DNA of 64,000 bases from Ruegeria spongiae (lineage in GTDB: Bacteria; Pseudomonadota; Alphaproteobacteria; Rhodobacterales; Rhodobacteraceae): the NCBI RefSeq assembly GCF_023502395.1, contig NZ_JAMFMB010000007.1:88412-152411 (forward strand), given 5' to 3'. The position numbers and the translations under genes were made by a program. A model generated the notes under the pieces. That model made no database searches, was not told the DNA's origin, and saw only the letters and a list, made by a program, of their open reading frames with translations. Within the stretch, counting starts at the first letter, position 1, and each line of letters starts with the position of its first letter. Below are positions 57,497 to 64,000 of the stretch, piece after piece.

Positions 57497-57877
57497 ATGA
57501 ACCGACGTGTTCTTCTGATTGAAGATGAACCGAACATCACCGAAGCGATCCGCTTCCTGCTCAGCCGCGAAGGCTGGCAGGTGCAGACCCATGCGGATGG
57601 GGCTGACGCGGTGGATGTCATCACCGCCGCAGCACCTGACCTGCTGATTCTGGATGTCATGTTGCCGGGCAAGAGCGGCATGGACATCCTCAAGGAGCTG
57701 CGCGCGCTGGACGGGATGCAGGATCTGCCGGTGCTGATGCTGACCGCGCGCGGGCAGGCCCGCGACCGGGACATGGCGGAAAAGGCCGGGGTCAGTCGTT
57801 TCATGACCAAGCCGTTTTCCAACGCCGAGGTGCTGACGGCGGTGCGCGATCTTCACGCGCAGGCCAGCCGCCCATGA
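57497..57877 (+). CDS. Receiver-only response regulator (CheY-like)
   Basis: A 126-residue single receiver domain. The acidic cluster is E9-D10-E11, the phospho-acceptor D53 lies in LLILDVMLPGKSG, T83 follows in VLMLTARG, and K105 in RFMTKPFSNAE. There is no output domain, so it must act on a partner protein. GGAGGAAGGG gives a strong ribosome binding site. It begins a run of coupled genes (ATGA overlap with the next, one-base overlap with the kinase), which marks it as the likely partner of the transporter-kinase. Confidence 0.92.
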   Translation: MNRRVLLIEDEPNITEAIRFLLSREGWQVQTHADGADAVDVITAAAPDLLILDVMLPGKSGMDILKELRALDGMQDLPVLMLTARGQARDRDMAEKAGVSRFMTKPFSNAEVLTAVRDLHAQASRP

Positions 57878-58179
57878 GCATCGGGCCGGAGAATGAGACC
57901 GGCCCGGTCCAGGCACCACCTGTGTTTCTGGAAAAACAAAGCTATCGCCGCCGCCGCCTGAGCGATGCCGCGCGCCTGCTGCCAATCTTCGGCGCGCTGC
58001 TCTTTGCCGTTCCGCTGCTTTGGCCTGACGGATCGGGCGATGGCGATCCGGTGCCGATGTCAGTGGCGATCACCTATATCTTCGGCATCTGGGTCCTTCT
58101 CATTGTTGTTGGCGGGCTCTTTGGTCTGGCCGCGCGCAGATGGAGTGGGCCGGACCCCGGCAGGTCGGAGCGCGGCTGA
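57874..58179 (+). CDS. Small two-span membrane protein of the kinase operon
   Basis: A 101-residue inner-membrane protein with a charged N-terminus (KQSYRRRRLSDAARL) and two hydrophobic segments (LLPIFGALLFAVPLLWP and VAITYIFGIWVLLIVVGGLFGLAA). Found in the same position beside transporter-kinase genes in related bacteria, as I recall; its function is unknown. Overlaps the receiver gene by four bases and the kinase start by one. Confidence 0.78.
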   Translation: MSIGPENETGPVQAPPVFLEKQSYRRRRLSDAARLLPIFGALLFAVPLLWPDGSGDGDPVPMSVAITYIFGIWVLLIVVGGLFGLAARRWSGPDPGRSERG

Positions 58180-60854
58180 TGGCGTCCCTGAACGTGCTCA
58201 TTCTGGTGTGTCTGGGCTATGTGGTGTTCCTGTTCGGCGTGGCCTTTGCCTCGGACCGGTTGGCGGCGACCGGGCGTATCCGCTGGCTGCGCTCGCCGCT
58301 GATCTATACTCTGTCGCTCTCGATCTACTGCACCGCCTGGACGTTTTATGGCGCCGTTGGCTATGCGGCGCGCAGCGGGCTGGAGTTTGTGACCATCTAT
58401 CTTGGACCCACGCTGGTGATGATCGGCTGGTGGTGGGGATTGCGCAAGCTGGTGCGGGTGGGGCGCAGCCAGCGGGTGACCTCGATCGCCGACCTGATCT
58501 CGTCGCGCTTTGGCAAATCCAACGTGCTGGCGATCTGCGTCACGGTTTTGGCGGTGATCGCGGTGACGCCTTACATCGCGCTGCAACTGCAATCGATCAC
58601 CTTGTCTTTCTCGATCTTTGCCGAAGGCGATCCCGACGGGTTCTATCGCGAAGGCTCGAGCGCGTTCTGGGTGGCGGCGGGGCTTGCGGTCTTTGCGATC
58701 CTGTTCGGCACCCGCAATCTGGATGCCAATGAACGCCACCACGGGGTTGTCACGGCCATTGCCATCGAGGCGGTGGTCAAGCTGGTCGCGCTGCTGGCGG
58801 TGGGGGCCTTTGTGGTTTGGGGCATCGGCGGCGGGATCGAGCCGATGCTGCAGCGCATCGACCAGTCCGAGATCGGCGCATGGACGATCGACAAAAGCCG
58901 CTGGGCCACGATCACCTTCCTGGCGGCGGCGGCCTTTGTCTGCCTGCCGCGCATGTTTCAGGTCATGGTGGTCGAAAACGATGATGAACGGCACCTGCGT
59001 ACGGCGGCCTGGGCCTTTCCGCTTTACCTGCTGCTGATGAGCCTTTTTGTGGTGCCCATTGCGGTGGTGGGGCTGGATCTGATGCCCGAGGGCGCGAACC
59101 CCGACCTGTTCGTGCTAACGATTCCGCTGGCGCAGGGCGAGGGCGGTCTGGCCATGCTGGCGTTTCTGGGTGGGTTCTCTTCGGCTACGTCGATGGTGAT
59201 CGTGGCGGCGATGGCGCTGTCGACCATGGTTTCGAACCACATCGTGATGCCGATCTGGCTCTATTCGCAGGGCGGCGGCGCGTCGGTCTCGGGAGATGTG
59301 CGTAACATCGTGCTGTTCTCGCGCCGGGTGTCCATCGCGGTGATCATGGGGCTGGGGTATTTCTATTTTCGGTTCACCGGCGGCGGCGCGCTGGCCTCGA
59401 TCGGTCTGATCGCCTTTGCCGGGATCGCCCAGATCCTGCCGGCGCTGGTCGGCGGGTTGTTCTGGCGCGGCGCGACGCGTACCGGCGCATTGGTGGGCCT
59501 CAGCATCGGGTTCCTGCTGTGGCTCTATACGTTGCTGTTGCCCGGTATCGGCAGCGGGCTGCTGTCCGAGAGCGTGATGACCAACGGCCTCTTTGGCTGG
59601 CACTGGCTGCGGCCCGACGCGCTTTTCGGCATCACCGGCCTGGACCCGACCGTGCATTCGGTGATGTGGTCGCTGTCGCTTAACACGGTGGCCTTTTGTT
59701 TCGTGTCGCTGCTCAGTTTTCCCAGCCCGCTGGAGCGGCTGCAAGGGGCGCAATTCGTCAATGTCTTCGACCATTCCGCTGGCCCGCGCGGCTGGACCGG
59801 ATCGGTGGCCCAGAGCGAAGACCTGATGATCATGTCCCAGCGTATTCTGGGTGCCCGCGAGGCACAGGAGTTCTTTCACACCGAGGCCCTGCAGCAGGGC
59901 GGGCGCGGTGTCCTGCCCGACCCGACACCCGCCTTTCTGGAACGGCTTGAGCGTGAACTTGGCGGCTCGGTCGGCGCGGCGGCGGCCCATGCGATGATCG
60001 GGCAGATTGTTGGCGGCTCGTCGGTATCCGTGCAGGACCTGCTGGCCGTGGCCGACGAATCGGCGCAGTTGATGGAATATTCCAGCCAGCTCGAGGCCAA
60101 ATCTTCGGAACTCAGCCGTACCGCGCGCAAGCTGCAGGAAGCCAACGAGAAGCTGACCCAGATATCGCTGCAGAAGGACGCCTTCCTCAGCCAGGTCAGC
60201 CATGAATTGCGCACGCCGATGACCTCGATCCGGGCCTTTTCCGAAATCTTGCGGGATACCGATGGGCTGCTGCCCGAGGACAAGACCCACTATGCCACGA
60301 TCATCCATGACGAGGCGCTGCGTCTGACGCGGCTTCTCGACGATCTGCTGGATCTCAGCGTGCTGGAAAGTGGTCAGGTCAGCCTGAACCTGCGCGACGG
60401 GCGGCTGGATGCTGTGCTGGATCGGGCGCTCGATTCGGCGCTGGCCGGGTCCACCCGCAAGCTGCTGGTGAAACGCCAGAAATCAACCGAGCGTATCGCG
60501 TTGCGGTCGGATTTGGATCGGTTGGGGCAGGTCTTTATCAACCTGATCGCAAATGCGCAGAAATATTGCGATGCGCGCCATCCGATACTGACGATCTCGG
60601 TTCATGACGTGGGTGGTCAGGTGGTGGTGGATTTCATCGACAATGGCAGCGGCATCCCGGCAGAGGCGCAATCAATGGTGTTCGAAAAGTTTGCCCGTGT
60701 CAGCTCCGAGAAAGCAGGCGGCGCGGGGTTGGGTCTGGCGATCTGCCGCGAGATCATGCAGCGGCTGGGCGGCAACGTGACTTATCTGGCCGGGCAGGGT
60801 GGTGCCGGGTTCCGCGTCAGTCTGGCGACCAATCAGGAAATGGCCGCCGAATAG
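58179..60854 (+). CDS. Hybrid sodium/solute symporter-histidine kinase (CbrA/CrbS-like)
   Basis: An 891-residue sensor kinase. The first ~520 residues form about twelve to thirteen membrane spans of the sodium:solute symporter (SLC5) fold, with LSIYCTAWTFYGAVGYAARSGLEF and LGGFSSATSMVIVAAMALSTM. A coiled coil (SQLEAKSSELSRTARKLQEANEKL) leads to the HisKA domain with H675 in SQVSHELRTPMTSI, and a HATPase domain (NLIANAQKY, FIDNGSGIPAEAQ, GAGLGLAICRE). CbrA and CrbS are known members controlling carbon or acetate use. There is no attached receiver. Start ATG 58179, overlapping the upstream stop by one base. Confidence 0.93.
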   Translation: MASLNVLILVCLGYVVFLFGVAFASDRLAATGRIRWLRSPLIYTLSLSIYCTAWTFYGAVGYAARSGLEFVTIYLGPTLVMIGWWWGLRKLVRVGRSQRVTSIADLISSRFGKSNVLAICVTVLAVIAVTPYIALQLQSITLSFSIFAEGDPDGFYREGSSAFWVAAGLAVFAILFGTRNLDANERHHGVVTAIAIEAVVKLVALLAVGAFVVWGIGGGIEPMLQRIDQSEIGAWTIDKSRWATITFLAAAAFVCLPRMFQVMVVENDDERHLRTAAWAFPLYLLLMSLFVVPIAVVGLDLMPEGANPDLFVLTIPLAQGEGGLAMLAFLGGFSSATSMVIVAAMALSTMVSNHIVMPIWLYSQGGGASVSGDVRNIVLFSRRVSIAVIMGLGYFYFRFTGGGALASIGLIAFAGIAQILPALVGGLFWRGATRTGALVGLSIGFLLWLYTLLLPGIGSGLLSESVMTNGLFGWHWLRPDALFGITGLDPTVHSVMWSLSLNTVAFCFVSLLSFPSPLERLQGAQFVNVFDHSAGPRGWTGSVAQSEDLMIMSQRILGAREAQEFFHTEALQQGGRGVLPDPTPAFLERLERELGGSVGAAAAHAMIGQIVGGSSVSVQDLLAVADESAQLMEYSSQLEAKSSELSRTARKLQEANEKLTQISLQKDAFLSQVSHELRTPMTSIRAFSEILRDTDGLLPEDKTHYATIIHDEALRLTRLLDDLLDLSVLESGQVSLNLRDGRLDAVLDRALDSALAGSTRKLLVKRQKSTERIALRSDLDRLGQVFINLIANAQKYCDARHPILTISVHDVGGQVVVDFIDNGSGIPAEAQSMVFEKFARVSSEKAGGAGLGLAICREIMQRLGGNVTYLAGQGGAGFRVSLATNQEMAAE

Positions 60855-60928
60855 GGCCCGCGTAAGGGTTTGGTAAGGCGTTTTGCGTAAACCGATGTCA
60901 TGGCACAGTCGGACAGGCAGACGATTCC

Positions 60929-62023
60929 GTGAACTCAGATTCCCGCAATGTGGACACCGTATTGGCGCGCAAGATCGCGCAGGCAGGACAGAGCGCGGTG
61001 CAGACCACCCGTCCGCTGCTGCGCGCGCTGCGCCGGGGGCTGGCGCAGGCGTCAGCGGGCGTTTCGGGGCCCGCGATGGCGGTGATCGGCGCGACCGAGA
61101 ACAGTCTTCCACGCGACTCGCTGTCCGCGCATCTGCAGGATCAGCGCCTGATGCTGGTGCTGGGCGAACCCGGTGGGTTGAATGCGGCGTTTTGTGTCGA
61201 CCGCATCGCAACCGCCGCGATGATCCGCCATCAGACCATGGGCGAGGTCAGCACGCAGCCACCCGATGACCGGCCCTTCACCGACACCGATGCCGCCCTG
61301 CTGGCACCGCTGGCCGAACGGCTGCTGACAGAAGCCGCCGATCTGCTGGGCGAGGCCGAAGATTGGCTGTGCATGCGCAGCTACAGGTTCGAAAACCGGC
61401 AGAAGAAACTCTCGGATCTGATCCTGATCTTGGGGCAGGAGCGCTATCGGCTCTGTGATCTGGTGGTCGATATCGGGCATGGCGTCTGCCAGGGGCAGAT
61501 CACCGTGATATTGCCGGATCGCCCGCCCGAGCAGGTTGCCGAGCCGGAAGATGTTGCGACTGAACCCGTCGGGCTGGAGCGTAATTTCGGGCTCATGCGG
61601 ACCGAATTGCAGGTTGTGCTAACCCGGTTGCAAGTGCCGCTTTCCACCCTGTCCGGGCTGAAACCCGGAGACGCGCTGCCGCTGGACTCCTGCCAGTTGG
61701 ACGAGGCCGAACTGCTGACCATCGACGGGCGGGCGGTGGCGAGGGCGCGTCTGGGCCAGTGCCGGGGAATGCGCGCATTGCGATTGAACGAAACGCCGCC
61801 CGACCTGCCTTCCGAACCGGATGATGCTGGGGGGTTCGACGATCTGTCCGGGCCTGCGCAGAACGTGCCTGCGGCGGCGGCAATTGCACCACCCTCAGCA
61901 GCGCAAGACGCAAGCGGCACCAACGGTCCGACTATGCAAGAGGAACCACATCCGGGCACCGAAATCGCTCCAATGATCCAAGCGCCGTCAAGTGCGGGAA
62001 ACGGGATCGCGCCCCGCTCCTGA
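60929..62023 (+). CDS. FliM/FliN-like (SpoA domain) protein
   Basis: A 364-residue protein whose middle (MRTELQVVLTRLQVPLSTLSGLKPGDALPLDSCQLDEAELLTIDGRAVARARLGQCRGMRALRL, roughly residues 220-285) is a SpoA/surface-presentation domain as in FliN and FliM. The N-terminal 200 residues (LARKIAQAGQSAVQTTRPLLRALRRGL) resemble FliM's central region only loosely. The last 80 residues are low-complexity Pro/Ala/Glu. No flagellar genes adjoin it. The start is GTG at 60929, 74 bases after the kinase gene, so it could be a signalling target of the receiver protein. Confidence 0.78.
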   Translation: MNSDSRNVDTVLARKIAQAGQSAVQTTRPLLRALRRGLAQASAGVSGPAMAVIGATENSLPRDSLSAHLQDQRLMLVLGEPGGLNAAFCVDRIATAAMIRHQTMGEVSTQPPDDRPFTDTDAALLAPLAERLLTEAADLLGEAEDWLCMRSYRFENRQKKLSDLILILGQERYRLCDLVVDIGHGVCQGQITVILPDRPPEQVAEPEDVATEPVGLERNFGLMRTELQVVLTRLQVPLSTLSGLKPGDALPLDSCQLDEAELLTIDGRAVARARLGQCRGMRALRLNETPPDLPSEPDDAGGFDDLSGPAQNVPAAAAIAPPSAAQDASGTNGPTMQEEPHPGTEIAPMIQAPSSAGNGIAPRS

Positions 62024-62040
62024 AGGCCACCAATCAGAGT

Positions 62041-62481
62041 TTAGCTGGTTTCGGAGGTCGCTTCGCAAAGCGCCTCAAGCGTCGGGCGCAACCCGTCAAG
62101 TTGGTAACCGGCGTTTTGGGTCTGCGCCAAAATCTCGTCCGGCGTCCGCGACGTGCACTGCCCCAATGCCCAGACCACAGAACAACGCGTACCCGAGGCG
62201 CAATAGGCCAGAACCGGGCCGGTGCTGGCCTCGGCCAGTGCCATCTGTTGCGCGATGTTTTCCGGTGTCATGGTCTGATGGGTCAGTTCCAGAACCTCGA
62301 ATTCCAACCCCGCCGCGCGCACGGCTTCGGCGATGGCGTCGGCCTGATGGCTGGGTGGAACCTCGGCATTGGGGCGGTTGCAGATGACGCGGGTAAAGCC
62401 CGCCTCGGCGATGGCTGGCACATCCTCGACCGAAATCTGTGGCGAGACGGCATAGCGCGGTGTGATCGGTCGAATATCCAT
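62041..62481 (-). CDS. TIGR01244 family (DUF442) sulfur transferase/phosphatase-like protein
   Basis: A 146-residue protein of the BLH/DUF442 family, related to dual-specificity phosphatases. The catalytic loop appears as YCASGTRCSVVWA, giving the CxSGxR pattern with cysteine and arginine in place. The N-terminus DIRPITPRYAVSPQISVEDVPAIAEAGFTRVICNRPNAE is the family opening. Members are linked to sulfide oxidation; the substrate here is unknown. Converges on the FliM-like gene with 17 bases between. Confidence 0.88.
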   Translation of the reverse strand: MDIRPITPRYAVSPQISVEDVPAIAEAGFTRVICNRPNAEVPPSHQADAIAEAVRAAGLEFEVLELTHQTMTPENIAQQMALAEASTGPVLAYCASGTRCSVVWALGQCTSRTPDEILAQTQNAGYQLDGLRPTLEALCEATSETS

Positions 62482-62592
62482 GGCCTGTTCCTATGCCGCA
62501 GTGACCCGTCTGTCCAGCCGATGAGCACCGTGACCTCACGCCGCGCCCGCTCGAAATTGCCTGAGAATTATGTTTTTTAAGCGTCGGTAAAC

Positions 62593-62611
62593 AAGGTGAT
62601 TCACCTTTTTT
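62593..62611 (+). terminator. Small hairpin with T-run in the gap before the 71-residue gene
   Basis: AAGGTG-ATT-CACCTT followed by TTTT (62608-62611). On the + strand it has terminator form, but no gene ends just upstream on that strand. The T-run overlaps the FNR-type site. Confidence 0.35.
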
Positions 62612-62623
62612 GATCACAATCAA
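62610..62623. promoter_or_regulatory. Perfect FNR/FnrL-type box
   Basis: TTGATCACAATCAA matches the FNR/FixK consensus TTGAT-N4-ATCAA exactly. It lies in the 308-base gap 62482-62789, centred about 170 bases before the 71-residue gene and 135 before the divergent TIGR01244 gene. Nothing else stands out there besides the overlapping hairpin. It suggests oxygen-responsive control of one or both neighbours. Confidence 0.7.
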
Positions 62624-62789
62624 GGCGCGTCCTGACCAAAGATGCCAGAATCCAGGGCGTAACGGCGAAAAACTGCCGGTTTCTTTGGCTATGCGGGACG
62701 TTTTGTGTAAATTCCGGCCAAAACGCCTTCGGTTTTTCTTCCCGTTGTTACAATTCTGGGTAGAATGTTGATCTCAGGGAGGACCGAAA

Positions 62790-63005
62790 ATGACTGCTCA
62801 AGAGCTGATACTGGAAGCGGAACGTCTCGAAAAGAAAATCGCCAGAGAATCCTTTGATGGCCGCCTGCGTCTGCAGCCCGCGCTGCATGCGGTGATCCGT
62901 CGGCTTGGCGAAGAAGGAGCAAATGTGCCCAAGCGCCTGCGCCGCCTTGATGCGCATTTATGCGATGAACTGATCGAAGCCCGTTTCGACAATATGCCCG
63001 TCTGA
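62790..63005 (+). CDS. Conserved hypothetical protein (71 aa)
   Basis: A small basic helical protein: TAQELILEAERLEKKIARESFDGRLRLQPALHAVIRRLGEEGANVPKRLRRLDAHLCDELIEARFDNMPV. The sequence is charged, without a membrane span or metal motif, apart from one cysteine and a few histidines. I do not recognise the family. A strong ribosome binding site (AGGGAGGA) precedes the ATG. A perfect FNR box upstream suggests control by oxygen. Confidence 0.72.
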   Translation: MTAQELILEAERLEKKIARESFDGRLRLQPALHAVIRRLGEEGANVPKRLRRLDAHLCDELIEARFDNMPV

Positions 63006-63028
63006 CCCGATTGGCCCTGGTCCGGCGT

Positions 63029-63247
63029 TCAGCCCAGCGAAATGCCGACGATAACTGCCATCAGACCCAAAACTGACAGAAACAGCGCGCCGAGGTTCCA
63101 GGGTAATACCGCCTGAACCGCGGCGCGCAAGTCTTCGTCGCTCAGCCCAGACCGGCGCGCCTTGTGGACGCGCAGAATGCACCAGACGAGGCCAGCCAAC
63201 CCGGCCAGCGAAAGGGCCGTGCCGGCCCAAACGATAATATCGAACAT
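63029..63247 (-). CDS. Two-span membrane protein (72 aa), hypothetical
   Basis: Two hydrophobic segments (IIVWAGTALSLAGLAGLVWCILRV and ALFLSVLGLMAVIVGISLG) are separated by a charged loop KARRSGLSDEDLRAAVQAVLPWN. This hairpin arrangement, with a conserved-looking LSDEDLRA loop, is common in small alphaproteobacterial inner-membrane proteins. The start at 63247 (MFDIIVW) is preferred over an upstream in-frame ATG at 63385 that would overlap the DUF2312 region's promoter. Convergent with the 71-residue gene. Confidence 0.72.
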   Translation of the reverse strand: MFDIIVWAGTALSLAGLAGLVWCILRVHKARRSGLSDEDLRAAVQAVLPWNLGALFLSVLGLMAVIVGISLG

Positions 63248-63402
63248 GGTTGCCTCGTGCGTGTCGCTTCTGGCGGCAGGAGTTAGCGGATCAGGGCATG
63301 GGGCGCAACCGCGCGGGCAGACACCAAAGGGTGCTTGCGGCAGAAGCGCCGCCGCGCTATCCCGCCCCTCGCACTTCAATTGCATCCCGACGGAGAGATA
63401 CT

Positions 63403-63663
63403 ATGGACGAGTCCCAGGCCGAAGCCAATTATCGCGTAACCGCAGGCGAACTGCGCCAGTTCGTCGAACGGCTAGAACGGCTGGAAGCCGAAAAGAAGGA
63501 CATCGCCGAGCAGCAGAAAGAGGTCATGGCCGAAGCAAAGGCGCGGGGCTACGACACCAAGGTGATGCGCAAGGTGATTGCTCTGCGCAAGCGCGACAAG
63601 GATGACATTGCCGAAGAAGAGGCGGTGCTGGAGATGTACAAAGAAATTCTTGGCATGACATAA
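63403..63663 (+). CDS. DUF2312 domain protein (GapR-like)
   Basis: An 86-residue protein of the DUF2312 family: VTAGELRQFVERLERLEAEKKDIAEQQKEVMAEAKARGYDTKVMRKVIALRKRDKDDIAEEEAVLEMYKEIL. It is a two-helix coiled coil. Caulobacter GapR, a member, is a DNA-binding protein that clamps overtwisted AT-rich DNA ahead of replication and transcription. Length and sequence are typical, so a chromosome-structure role is likely. GGAGAGA precedes the ATG. Confidence 0.93.
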   Translation: MDESQAEANYRVTAGELRQFVERLERLEAEKKDIAEQQKEVMAEAKARGYDTKVMRKVIALRKRDKDDIAEEEAVLEMYKEILGMT

Positions 63664-63892
63664 GACCGTTTCATAGGCGCGGTGCCATTGAAATGGTACG
63701 ATGGCCTGCTGAGCAGTCGAGTGGAGTATCGCTACCCAAGAATCGAAACGCAGTGCGGCCAGGCTGGGCGAAGACTTCAAATATCGTAGCCCTGGCTGGC
63801 CGCGCGGGGTGTTCTGGTTCGAACGCAACATGGGTAGGATATGTGAGAGGCGAGTGGGCTTGCGGGATAGATAGGGTTGGGTTTCGTCTTCC
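63664..63892. other. Intergenic region with no gene seen
   Basis: 229 bases between DUF2312 and the truncated minus-strand gene. Short open frames exist on both strands but none has a ribosome binding site or recognisable composition. GC content falls toward the right end of the window. Confidence 0.4.
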
Positions 63893-64000
63893 TTAACCAT
63901 GTTCCTCGAATAGCATACGCATATGATTAAATAGTCTTCCTTGCTGAACCTCGTATGCGAGCGCTGTTTCCTTGAACCAGCTTTGGTCTTCTTTCAGCTT
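63893..64000 (-). CDS. C-terminal fragment of an unknown gene (35 residues visible)
   Basis: The last 35 codons of a minus-strand gene that enters from the right edge. It reads KLKEDQSWFKETALAYEVQQ followed by GRLFNHMRMLFEEHG and TAA. The protein is acidic and helical at its end. Codons such as TTT AAT CAT, ATA-rich flanks and low GC contrast with the core genes and suggest an accessory gene or the edge of an island. Family cannot be judged from this piece. Confidence 0.55.
   Translation of the reverse strand, partial: KLKEDQSWFKETALAYEVQQGRLFNHMRMLFEEHG

Overview
The window reads as a chromosomal segment of a GC-rich alphaproteobacterium of the Rhodobacteraceae, most like the Roseobacter group (Ruegeria and relatives). 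The signs are a five-gene F1 ATP synthase operon with no F0 genes beside it, the cell-cycle regulator GcrA, an NDUFA12-type complex I accessory protein, several small Rhodobacteraceae families (DUF1467, DUF2312, DUF6455, DUF2155), a Tat-exported branched-chain amino acid binding protein and a PccR/ScfR-type acyl-CoA regulator. No rRNA, convincing tRNA, CRISPR array, insertion sequence or prophage was seen.

Layout. 0-7 kb: 3' part of glyoxalase II on the minus strand, a divergent methyltransferase, then atpHAGDC with a clear terminator. 7-14 kb: small housekeeping genes (GNAT acetyltransferase, receiver protein, methylmalonyl-CoA epimerase, CysZ-like membrane protein, nitroreductase, M48 lipoprotein, CDGSH protein, fasciclin protein). 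14-24 kb: rimO, an AsmA protein, then a minus-strand surface-polysaccharide block (phosphohexomutase, kdsA, KpsE-like and KpsT-like export genes), a uracil-DNA glycosylase-like protein and SseB. 24-36 kb: YghU-like GST, YHS protein, Hint-domain protein, gcrA, an orphan ABC-2 permease, a drug/metabolite transporter, argD-argF, a copper chaperone, a sirtuin, a tyrosine phosphatase and a LysR-methyltransferase pair. 36-45 kb: acylphosphatase, lepA, an AT-rich two-gene insert at the 3' end of lepA, a 1-kb non-coding region, then clpP-clpX. 45-56 kb: complex I accessory gene, mlaD, aat, accBC, a PAS-LuxR regulator, a glycosyltransferase and a livFGMH plus binding-protein operon. 56-64 kb: acyl-CoA regulator, a signalling cluster (receiver-only protein, small membrane protein, transporter-histidine kinase fusion, FliM/FliN-like protein), small genes, and the 3' end of an unknown minus-strand gene.

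The most unusual parts are two neighbours between lepA and clpP. First, an AT-rich gene pair (38,713-40,006) encodes a Panacea/SocA-type antitoxin-like protein and an unrecognised 244-residue partner. It overlaps the lepA stop codon, and the last 17 lepA codons share its AT-rich codon use, so the 3' end of lepA was probably replaced when the pair arrived. In Caulobacter the SocA adaptor delivers toxin SocB to ClpXP; here clpP and clpX lie about 3 kb downstream. Second, 41,123-42,200 has no credible protein gene on the + strand but holds hairpins capped by four cUUCGg tetraloops, with G-U pairs showing that the + strand is the RNA strand. This looks like an undescribed structured RNA. DnaA-box-like sites and a strong terminator lie just upstream.

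Other points of interest are an XRE-type regulator whose only sensible start codon is ATC, a perfect FNR/FnrL box at 62,610, a repeat and palindrome array in the regulator/binding-protein intergenic region, and a capsule-export ATPase with no permease gene next to it.
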